Source: Microdochium bolleyi (taxonomy: Eukaryota > Ascomycota > Sordariomycetes > Xylariales > Microdochiaceae). From it: a stretch of 64,000 bases of DNA. The stretch covers positions 124,001 through 188,000 of the forward strand of contig KQ964246.1 of NCBI GenBank assembly GCA_001566295.1. Direction: 5' to 3'. The position numbers and the translations under genes were made by a program. The notes under the pieces were generated by a model that saw only the letters and a program-made list of their open reading frames with translations, did no database searches and was not told where the DNA came from. Of this stretch, positions 1-9,400 are shown one piece after another (position 1 is the stretch's first letter; each line of letters starts with the position of its first letter).

Positions 1-711
1 ATCTACGCCCCCGGGCAGCCGGGCCATGGCACCCCCGTCGCACCCCTGAAGCAGGTGAGTAGGCAACCACTAGACAACAGCCACGGGGACGGAGGGGACC
101 CTGCATTTCAGGCGGCGGTCCCCCCTCCCTGAACCCCAGAAAAAAGAAGAACGAACGAAACCCGCTAACGTCATTCCGTCATGTCTAGGTCGCGTTCTGG
201 AAGTTTGACCAGAACGGCGCAGTCGAAAAGTACGACGCCTGGATCCCAAACCTGAACAACTGGGTGCAGAGCACGACAGGCCTGCAGCTGTCGAACCCGC
301 AGGTGCAGGGCGGGAGCATCCAGCAGCTCTGCGCGACGACGCAGCAGCGCTGCACGGGCGCAAACCAGCAGTGGCCGTCGTTCGACGAGTGCGTGACCAC
401 GCTGTCGGCCCGGAGGTACGGCGACTACAACGAGGCGTGGGGCGACAACATTGTCTGCCGCAGCATCCACATCTTCCTGACTCTTGCGCGGCCTGAGGTA
501 TGCTATTTCTACTTGTTCCCACTGTCTGCCGTTTCCGGTGGAAGGGTTCCTGGCTGACCATGAGATTGCACAACAGCACCACTGCCCCCATGTCGGTCCT
601 ACCGGCGGCGGCAAATGCGTCGACGTCCCCTACGGCCAGGACTACTTTACCGACGAGGCTCTCTACGGCGACCCCGTCGGCGAGACCTTCAAGTGCAAGG
701 CCAGGAAGTAA
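1..711 (+). CDS. 3' end of a secreted/NTF2-like (SnoaL-like?) protein, partial
   Basis: The 5' end is outside the window. Three exons are visible: 1-54, 189-497 and 577-711, joined by phase-0 introns with good GT..AG borders (gtgagt..ctag and gtatgc..cacaacag). The open frame is continuous over 165 residues and ends at TAA 709-711. The peptide contains the blocks VAFWKFDQNG and KYDAWIPNL near the start and a Cys/Gly-rich CPHVGPTGGGKC near the end, plus several further cysteines. The FW-F-NG-V-KYDAWIP block resembles fungal SnoaL/NTF2-like secreted proteins, but this is recalled similarity rather than a proven match. With the N-terminus missing, a signal peptide cannot be judged. The boundaries are well supported; the function is only a suggestion. 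Confidence 0.7.
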
Positions 712-3700
712 AGGCTTGACTGGCGCTGTGGGCCGTCGACCCAAACAACAACCACCGAAACCAAAGAACAACAAAAAACAGTCACGAATCTCCCTTGTCC
801 TCTTACATGACACGACACGATTACGCCAGCATATTACACCTCGCCAACGACATGACGACTACGACACATGATGATTTTCCCGCATTGATATTTTCCAAGA
901 GATGATTTTTGTTTTTGCCGCGCGGGAGGGAGGAGCCAGATTAGACTTTTCATGCCCACAACGAAAGCTCCCGCGCACGCGCGCGCGCGAGATTTGAAAC
1001 GTAATGCCCCGACGGCCGCAGCTCACCCGCCTTGTCGCGGGCCGGTGAGCTGGGGCGGTCACTGTAATTAGATAGTATATAGAATAATGCATTCCGCAGC
1101 AAGCGTACAGCCCTGTATCAAACGTCGGAAGTTCTTATCCCCGGCTCAGGGAGGTGTGCCATCGTTAATGCGGGCGTACACAGCTACGTCTCTTTATCGT
1201 GACGCCCTGTGCTGTCAGAGAGTACCTCCATCACATTCCCATTGGATACGACTGTGGCAGATGGTCCCTGAATCAGTCCGAGAGTCAAGGGTTGGACTTT
1301 TCTTCCTTTGTTGTCTCGCGTCTCCCTGTGTGACATGTGATTCCCCAAGCTTGGGTGTGTGTGGTGGCACAGGCCCCAGCCCAGCCCAGCAACCAGCTTC
1401 CCTGCCGGTACCTTGCGCTTGCCCAGAATCGTCATCAGCGTGGTGTGCTACCCAATCTACCTGGACTTCGGCCCTTCCCTGTTCCTGATGAAGACCACCC
1501 TCTGCTGTCACAGATGGTGCGTAGCTCTTCTAGAATACCTCGCTATAGACATGGACGCACAACGCAAGAGGTAGTGCTAGCCACGGGGCTGACAGCCCAG
1601 GACACACCCATGTCAGCGAGTGTGGGCGCACCAGTGCTACCCGTGTGACTCTGTGCATGCTGCGTCGGGAGCACGGCAGCTTGTGCGCGCCGAGGACGGG
1701 AATGGTGTGTTGTAACACGAGCTCGGCGAATCTCTTTCTGGAAGCGTCTTTCCATTGTTCTTCGTCCAGCAGGGAAGGATCCTGGCCATTATGGCATGCA
1801 TGAACTGTGGTATTGTCAGAAGCGCACGATGACGTCATGCGCAGACCCTGAGATTGGAAATCCTTGCCCAGCCAACTTTTTTTCTTGTCTCACAGGAGAG
1901 GACGTGCCACTAACTTTCTAGAGTTAATTTAATGCTGTGCTCCGCATTCCGCAAGCAAATAGAGCACAGCGACATAGACAATAGAGCACTCCTATAAGTC
2001 CTCTTTAAGTTAAGTAACGTAACTCCTATAAGAACAGGACTTGAATTCACATCGTTGTGCGGCGTAGCATGGGCCTATATCTAAGATTACTTTGATTTAG
2101 CAACGGAAGCCTAGTCTCGGCCACACCCCCGCCCATAGGTGAACCAACAAAAAGTAAGCTCGCCCGCTAGCCAAACGTCTTCGGGTGGCCTAACATGACC
2201 ACGCAGACTGCAAAAAGTAGAACTGCCTCCACGCGGAATCGAACCGCGGATCTTCGCATAGGCATCGTATGTGTAAGAGATTACATAATTACGAGTGCGA
2301 CCTCCAGGATGGTTGCATGTTAGCTGTGGGCTCGGTGAGATGGGACATTTCGAGGATAAACTCACGCATTACCCCTGTGCCATAGAGGCGAGTCATGATT
2401 TGTGGAGATGCGGGAAGCTAATTATCCATATATCCTAACCATTAACCTCCGCGTGTGGTGCGTAGTGAGTCTGTTGTAGTAACTGCTCACAACTATCTAC
2501 CAACGAGTACACGCTCCTTACGTAGCTTAGGATGGTCCAATCCGCTGCCAGCTGTCGATCCCAACGAACGGAATAGTAGTCCCACTATCAAGTCTTCGTC
2601 CAAGTAATTCTATGGGAATCAAGTAGTGCGAGGTCGCCATGAATGTGATGTTACTCGGCTCACTAAACACTGCTTGGTACCCTGTCTCAGTCGATGCTTT
2701 GCAACACGCGACACGCGAGTAATCATGCCGTGGTACTGTATGCTAGGAAAACTCAACTCCAGTTGTGCGTGTGATCGTTTTGTCTTGTTGCTGCCTTCAT
2801 GCGCTTGAAGGACGAGGCAGCCGGAACATGCCATAGGCACCACCAAATCTCTTGAACTCGGAGTTTCAACACTCCCAGAAACAAGGTTCCTTTGAGACCA
2901 TGCCAGGCAGCAAAGCCTCCATCTACTTGCTCTGGCACCTCCCATGTCCACAAAGTCGTCCACACTCACGCGTTCTTCTGACCACCTGCTTCTCTCAGAC
3001 CACCACAAGTCATCATCTCCTACACTGCAAACAACCAATAGCAATCGGAGCAGGATGACGAGCAACGCCACCCCAGCTTGGGACGAGCCTTTCGACCAAC
3101 GACTCGATCAGGAAGGCTTGGCTCGAATCAGCCAACCAGTGAAAATATAGTTTGAGCCGAGTGCGAAGCCTACAATGGTAGGCCATGGGCAACGTACCTT
3201 TAGGTATTCCAGCAGGGCGAAACCCTTTCGATCTCAAACAAGATCAAGATAGGCTACGGCGTCATGCTCGGTTGTCTCTCTCTATCATGAAAAAATATTG
3301 AGCGGTGGGCCGCAAAAGCATGAGAAGAGACTAGGCCAGGTGGGACTGCAATCAGGGCGAGCGAGGAGGTAACGATGTGGGAGAAAGGGGAACTGCAACG
3401 TTGTAGTATTTTGGCAAACCACAGCTCATTGGAAAAAAAGGCATAAATTAGCCTGAGTTGCACATACGATGCACGCCGCGGCTGGCTAAAAGACAGCAAG
3501 AGGTGGCCGAGATTGAACGTTGTATCGTCCCAACTCCGTCTTACGAGCGCCATCGTTTGTTGGCAAAGAGCCTGTGCCGCGTAAGAGCTGGCTCCTGTGA
3601 CGTGGAAACACCTTGCCATTCACTTCCTAGGCCTCTTGTCACGATGCTGAGCAAAGCGATATAAAATTTCACAGGAGCCTCCCTGCCACATTAATATTTT

Positions 3701-4271
3701 GGATTACCGTACTAGACGACCGGGGTATGGCAACTAGTTGTACAGAAATCCTGACGAAAACATGATACAACTCGTGTATATGCAACAAGTCTTGATACGA
3801 CCCGGCTCTCCCTCGTCTGCTGTTGGCGGTCGTTTTGAGTCCTGTGGCTCGAGATCTGGCCCCAGCATGGCTGACATGGGATTGCAACAAAGTGCTGCCT
3901 GACGTACGGCAGATCGGATGGGTACCTCATTTCGCCTCCTCGGGCATGTTGCGCATTCGTTCAGAGTCCCCGCCACGCCTGGCACAGTAACCACAGCGAC
4001 AAGGGCCCGCCATTTTGAGGTTCCTCAGGCAGACATACGCCTCTAAAGAGAGTTGTAGCAGTATTGTTCTCCGAGCAAGACGCGAATCTGCGCGTCCGCG
4101 TCAACAGAGTGGACGCGATAAAGCCTCGCCAATTATTTATATCGCTCCTGCGCTCGCATCCCGGCCTCCTCCACAACACAAGCCAACAACGCCCAGGGTC
4201 TCCAGAAGTTTGGCTTCCGGAGAACTACCCATCCTCCCACCCCATTCAAAAGCAAGATTCCCGGTGAAGCC
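712..4271. other. Gene-poor intergenic region
   Basis: About 3.5 kb with no convincing gene on either strand; the open frames here are short and lack domain-like sequence. It holds a short CG dinucleotide run near 968-990, a duplicated 'actcctataag' motif near 1986 and 2021, and the tRNA-like B-box element near 2226-2312. Base composition is less GC-rich than the flanking genes, which would fit old degraded repeats, but no terminal repeats or transposase frame were found. Confidence 0.5.
2226..2312 (-). other. tRNA-like relic with perfect B box
   Basis: On the minus strand the segment carries GGTTCGATTCC, a perfect pol III B box, inside a 5-bp T-arm-like stem (CGCGG/CCGCG), followed by a TGGAGGC acceptor-like strand. 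No matching 5' acceptor strand, A box or normal anticodon loop (U33) could be found; the candidate loop CGATGCC lacks U33. It is probably a degenerate tRNA or a tRNA-derived SINE fragment, not a working tRNA gene. Confidence 0.25.
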
Positions 4272-5329
4272 ATGGCCTCCTCCACAGCCGCCGACTGGAA
4301 AGGGGACGGAAACCCTTTCGACACCATCGGCGTCCCGTCTCGCCACATCAGCATCACCCCTCCGTCACAGGAAGTCTTCGACACCATCGTGGCCAGGGCC
4401 AAGTCGATCACTGAGCCAGAGCGCATGAAGTTGCTTCCACACGCAGAAAGATGTCTCATTCCGTACAGCCATGGCGAGGTAGACCAGGCTGCCCACGCCC
4501 TCACCGACGCCACGGGTATGATCGACCCGGAGAAATGGGCTGCCGCGTACAACGAATTCATCGCCGGCCGCAATTTTTGTTACACGCGGAAGTGGAAGCC
4601 CGAGTTCTCCGACTGGACCAAATGTCTTCTCAAGACTCCGTCACCGTCGACCTGAGCACGGCGAGCACTGTCGGATTCTCCCCGGTTCGCCCCACGGCCG
4701 CTCGCCAGGCAGTCACCTCTCAGTCTTTCAACCCGACGCCTGCTACGTCTAGCAATTTGTTCAAACGTTCCAACAGCTCTCCCAGCCCGCAGGAGCACGC
4801 GAGAGACGACGACGTCCCCATGTCAGACGGCCAGGCCTCGACTTCCCAGGACGGCCACGACAGCGATATCGCCGAGCGCCCGTCTGGCGCCTACTCGATG
4901 TCATTCTCATCGCCGACAGCGTTCTCCACCACCATCCTGGACCTGGCACCCGCGAACGACCACCGCCAACACCGCGTCTTTCTGGGCTTCCACCGCGAGC
5001 AGCTCCTCCGTGCAGGACCCTCCAGCACGCCCAGAGACGATGCCCGCCAGCCCGTGTACGGGTTCCTCGACGACAGTGGCCGCATGCCGCGCCGGCCCCA
5101 CAACAGAAACCTCCGGGGGAAGCGCATTGCCAAGAGGTACCTGCTGCCGCGTATCTCGACCTCCCACCACCACGAGACGGAGTACTGCGGCGACTTTGTC
5201 GGCCTGGACGAGCGGCAGGTTCACATCAAGATCCTTGACGCTCTCAGCATCACCAACACCGCCCACAGGAATCCGACCTGGGTGCCGACGCCGGCGTCGT
5301 TCGCGGCGCGTCGTCCTGGCCCTCAGTGA
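4272..5329 (+). pseudogene. Frameshifted upstream copy of a tandem two-domain family
   Basis: An ATG at 4272 opens a 127-codon frame whose product aligns along its length with residues 1-118 of the downstream gene at 6267. The frame then hits TGA at 4653-4655. The rest of the homology (a Ser/Pro-rich linker, then a VFLGFHREQL..RQPV.GFLD domain) continues without interruption in the -1 frame to TGA at 5327-5329. The copies line up perfectly if one base is missing near 4640-4641: KTP-?-TVDLS here against EKP-I-VVDLT in the intact copy. No intron with usable borders spans this point. The product family is not recognised. Either the gene is disabled by a one-base deletion, or the assembly has an error. 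The C-terminal domain is rich in Arg/His and may bind nucleic acid or protein, but that is speculation. Confidence 0.7.
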
Positions 5330-6266
5330 GCGACACCGCACAGCACCTCCTGCGACTTTGACCAAGCTCGACCGCGTTACATCATGCGTGGAGGAAAGCA
5401 CCGAGGACGGAGCAGATGGCCAATAAGGAACCTCATGGCACAGACAGTGTGCACAGGAGCAGCTCTGGTCTGATATCAAACCTGGTTGGACGGCTGCAGA
5501 GGGTAGACAACAAGGGGAATAGCATTGGGAGCGTCGTCCTGGCAGTCAGCTGACTGTTTTATGTTGCAAATGAATCATGATGTATTGGTACCCTACTGTA
5601 GGATCAATGCAGGGAACCCGAGCACAACCCCAACCGGAGCCCGAGGCCAAGGAAGCGGCACTGACCTTGTCACATCGGGACCCTGGCAGGGGGCGTGCAT
5701 GAGACGTGCAGGAGGTGACGGGCAGACAGACAAACAAATAGACAAGCAAACAAGTCATACGTGCCTTGGCTGCAGATGCGCCGCAGACATCAGGCCCCCG
5801 AGCCCAACGAGATGTGACCTGTTTGCCCTTGCCGTGCAGGTGCACAACCAATATTCACACAGGAATCCTCGGCCGGCTGCATGTCCCTGGGGTGGCGCCT
5901 GGTGGGAACGGCTCCTTTCATAACGACACTCAGGCGCGGAAAAGCAATCGAGCGCTTCAGCGTCCTCTGTTGTTCCGGCCCGTAGCCTGGTCAGGGCAAA
6001 TGGGCCCCGGCGGACATAGGGCATCCAGACGTCGGTCTTGACAAATTGTGCGTAAGGTCGGCTCCAAGGTTTTCGTGTTGGGAATGTGAAAAAGGAGTGC
6101 GTACTACTCCCAACTCACGCCACTGTCTCCACCTACAACAGCGGCACTATTGTACGCTGCCCCGGGCCATTCCTAGGTGTAGACTCGAAGCACCAGAATC
6201 ACTCATTGATACAGTTAGAGCACGGGACCGATCCAAAATCAACCATCGCATTCAGAGCCCACTAAC
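5330..6266 (+). other. Intergenic region upstream of 6267 gene
   Basis: No gene seen. It contains a degenerate A/C/G simple-sequence tract (GACA/CAAA units) near 5720-5755. The last few hundred bases must hold the promoter of the gene at 6267, but no clear TATA box or repeated operator was identified. Confidence 0.4.
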
Positions 6267-7472
6267 ATGGCCGTCACCAGCACGTTCCCTGAATGGAGAA
6301 AGCCTTGGACCCCCTTCGACGCGATCGGCTTCGCGCACATCAGCCGTCGTGCGCCATCGCAGGAGGACTTCAGCAGGGCTGTCCGCTATGGGCAGTACAT
6401 GACCGACACGGGACGTGTCGAGGAGGCTGGCAGCTCGGCACATGGCCTGCCCTACACATCTGCCCAGGTCCAGGAGGCAATTGATCATCTCACTAACAGG
6501 ATCGGCCTGGTTGATCCCGAGGTCTGGGAGTGGACATTCGAGGACATGATTGTCAACCGCAACGAATACCAGTACCTCCGGACATGGGCACCCGAGACTC
6601 GCCGCTGGGGCCACTGCATCCTTGAGAAACCTATTGTGGTCGATCTGACCCCGCTTACGGAGTCAGAAGACGACAGGACCCCTTGTGAAACCTCTACTGA
6701 GTTTGGAGTTGCGTCGAAGCAGGATTCAGTGTCACCCTCGAACGTGGACTCATCACCGCACCGACTCTCCCCAGACCTTGCGACCCCTCAGCTCTCTGCA
6801 AGCGGCAGACAAGGATCTCACGGCTGTAGGCCTCAAGGCTCTCTGCGTCGCGTCAGCGTCCGTGAGGCACTCCGCGACTCGACTTGTTCGTCATCAACTG
6901 TCCCTACTCCCCGCGACTCCCCCATCCCAACAAAATCGCCATCACCGGAATTGGAGAAAATAGTCTCAAACGGAACAAGACGCAACGTCGATGATTCAGA
7001 CTACGAAGAGGCCCGGGGCAGCTGCAAGAAGCGAATGACCAGCGCGAAGGAGATCGCTGCTCGCTCCAAGGCAGCTGGCCAGTCGGCCAGGGTCTTCCTG
7101 GGCTTCCACCGGGAGCAGCTCCGGCACCTCAGCCCGAGCGAGAGGACACGAGATCGCGACTATCGGCAGCCTGTGCAAGGTTTCCTCGACCGCAACAAGC
7201 GGCCGCAGCGGAAGTTGAGCCGGCTCAACCTGGCCGGCAGACGCATCCCGGATGAGCACTGCCTACGAGGGTCCCACGTGGCAGGCGCGAGGCACGAGGA
7301 CACGCTCTACCACGGTGAATACATCGGCTTGGATCATAACGCGGTCCAGAGCAAGATCATTGCCACTTGCTCGGAGCAGGACGGCCCGATCCCGAAGATG
7401 CCAGACTGGGTGCCGACGGTGCCTTCTAGACCACTGGAATCCCGCACTGTGGACACGGCTGATCGGGAATAG
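6267..7472 (+). CDS. Uncharacterised two-domain protein, intact tandem copy
   Basis: Single-exon ORF of 401 codons beginning at ATG 6267 in good context (aacATGg) and ending at TAG. The N-terminal domain (about 1-118) holds WTPFDAIGF, a GLVDPEVWEW block and a WAPETRRWGHCIL block. A low-complexity Ser/Thr/Pro linker covers about 120-270. The C-terminal domain (about 275-390) starts with RVFLGFHREQL and includes RQPVQGFLD, LNLAGRRI and a W-VPTVPS tail. Both outer domains are shared with the frameshifted copy at 4272-5329 while the linkers have diverged freely, so the outer domains appear to be the constrained parts. No signal peptide or TM segment is visible. The family is not recognised; I infer a soluble intracellular protein. 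Confidence 0.75.
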   Translation: MAVTSTFPEWRKPWTPFDAIGFAHISRRAPSQEDFSRAVRYGQYMTDTGRVEEAGSSAHGLPYTSAQVQEAIDHLTNRIGLVDPEVWEWTFEDMIVNRNEYQYLRTWAPETRRWGHCILEKPIVVDLTPLTESEDDRTPCETSTEFGVASKQDSVSPSNVDSSPHRLSPDLATPQLSASGRQGSHGCRPQGSLRRVSVREALRDSTCSSSTVPTPRDSPIPTKSPSPELEKIVSNGTRRNVDDSDYEEARGSCKKRMTSAKEIAARSKAAGQSARVFLGFHREQLRHLSPSERTRDRDYRQPVQGFLDRNKRPQRKLSRLNLAGRRIPDEHCLRGSHVAGARHEDTLYHGEYIGLDHNAVQSKIIATCSEQDGPIPKMPDWVPTVPSRPLESRTVDTADRE

Positions 7473-8293
7473 ACGAGGAGAGCAGTCTTGTGCACTTCAT
7501 TGGTTGCGGGTGATTCTGGATCCGATCTATGAGCATGCAACTCACTCCAGTGCGTTTGCAGGGGCAAAATCAGCGGCGCCAATTTAGCCCAGAAATTTAA
7601 GCTTAGTCGAGACCTGCTGAATGAGGCGGTACTTGTCGAACGATTCGGTAGGAATGACCAGATGACTAGGAGTAGTGATTAGAAGGACTTATTAGCATCA
7701 ACCATTCGACTACGTGTCTGAATGCGGTACGTCTACATTTCCTCCAAGCTGTCCTAGTTATGTGCGTCGTTGAAAACAAGTTCTGACGGTTGTATTTCTA
7801 TATAGTGCTAGGACAAGGACGAGTAAGCGTTGCTATCAACATTGATACATGTGTGTTCTTTACAATCATTTGAAACATTGGCTACATGAGTCTCCGCCAG
7901 TTCCAGACCTTTGACGCGAGGATGCATATAACACCTCTACTAGGAAAAAGCGTGCTGACCGGCTCAGTTGAGCATGTAGGGCACGGGCAGCCCATGATGT
8001 AAGATGGATCGATAATTTCCTACATCGAAGCAGAGTGTGTAGGAATGTAGGCCCAGAAGCCATATCTGCCATGATAGAAACCTCTCTAATGCACGGTTCC
8101 AACGCTAAACGCCATGGCAAACAAAGAAAGAGTACCCTGACGAGCGCCACAATTGTATTGGACTGACTGTAAGATCAGCAGTCAAGAAGCAGGTACCAAA
8201 CTCAGTCCCTGTTCCCGAGCCATGCCATGGGCAAGACCATGTTTCCTCCAAACTCGTCAATCCCACCCGATTGAGGCTCTCCATCCACTTCTA
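7473..8293. other. Intergenic region, convergent 3' ends
   Basis: Lies between the 3' ends of the gene at 6267 (plus) and the thioredoxin-like gene (minus). It is relatively AT-rich, with no credible ORF, RNA gene or repeat. Confidence 0.4.
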
Positions 8294-8789
8294 TCACTGG
8301 ACCAGTGCCTGTAGCTTGCCATCCACGATGACCTCGCCCTCCACCACACGACCAGTCTCCTTGATCTCCCCATCGACACGCTCATAGCGCACCACGGTTG
8401 GGACATAGTGTAGATCCCACTTGGTGCGGTAGATATTGCTCGGGTCCTTCCACCTGGAGGACGAACACCGGCATTAGCAAGAACTTGCCTTTCCCCTAGG
8501 AATTGCCTCTAGACAGCTAGGTCTGCGTCTCCCGAGCGCCAGAAGTGCGATGGGATTCCAGCACTTACAGAGGCCTATCCACGGGGACGTACGCCATCCT
8601 GGGCGCGTCGACGGGCGAGAAGGTCCGGTCGAGGAGCGGTAGTGCGCGCCGGACGTCGGGACACCACGACTCGCCGGTCTCTGGCGGGGTCGAGGAGATG
8701 ATGGTCACGTAGAACGGTTCGCTGCTATCCTTGGGGATGGGCAGGCCCTGCGCCGAGGCGGGGAGAGTGAAGTCGGCGACGATAGGCAT
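8294..8789 (-). CDS. Thioredoxin-fold (TXNDC17/DUF953-type) protein
   Basis: Two exons on the minus strand, 8569-8789 and 8294-8453, give a 126-residue product; the intron has gtaagt and ccag borders. The start ATG at 8789 gives MPIVADFTLP, the usual short lead-in of this family; an upstream in-frame extension is less likely. The motif SWCPDV sits at residues 42-46. TXNDC17/TRP14-type proteins carry WCPDC, so the resolving cysteine is replaced by Val46 while Cys43 is kept. The rest (YVPVDRP, then WDLHYVPTVVRYE) follows the thioredoxin fold. It probably acts in the cytosol, either as a single-cysteine redox protein or with no disulfide reductase activity. It lies about 600 bp downstream of the NACHT-FGE gene on the same strand; no functional link is shown. 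Confidence 0.8.
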
Positions 8790-9400
8790 GGTTGTGATAG
8801 TCGATCTCAATTGGTGTGCCGACAACGCCTGCAGGGAGGGTTTGATGAGTTCCTGGCACGGTTACCGTATCTCAGCGTCTGGACATGTAATGTTGTAGCT
8901 GATTGGGCTGTGTGGAAGACGAGCCCCGGAGAGCTTGAGGTTGGGAGGTCCACCACAAACTGATCGAACAGCGCAGTCACTACTCGCGCCATTCTTGTCA
9001 ACAGTTACGACAAGCTACCAGGGTCCTCATCCGTCGGAAGCTTGTGTCGGGAAAGCTCCCGACGGATGTCTCGCTAGCTCCCCGATCTCGCAGCCCTAGC
9101 ACAATGACGTGATATGGCGCCTTTGACAAGAAGTGGGACTCGCAGACAGGGGCATGCGCTTCAGACCCTGAATCCCCCGAAGCTGCTTGATTTGAATGCT
9201 CTGGGTCAAGAGGGACCGAATAGACGCTTCGACCGTCCGGAGGCAAGGGGTCGCACCGGTCAGGAGGTCGTCGACTTTGGGTAGCTCGCCGCGGGGAGAA
9301 CAACCAGGCCGATGTTGTCAGAGAATCCTTCAAGTGACTTGTTACTTGCTACAGAATTCTCTAGCTACTACGTCATGAAGGGATTCATGGATATATCTTG
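8790..9400 (-). other. Intergenic region between two minus-strand genes
   Basis: About 610 bp separating the 3' end of the NACHT-FGE gene from the start of the thioredoxin-like gene. Open frames on both strands are short and not family-like. It presumably holds the terminator of one gene and the promoter of the other. Confidence 0.4.

Noticed and set aside
2619..3071. 150-codon minus-strand frame with hydrophobic start
   Set aside because: No ATG start, no domain-like sequence, and no splice-supported extension.
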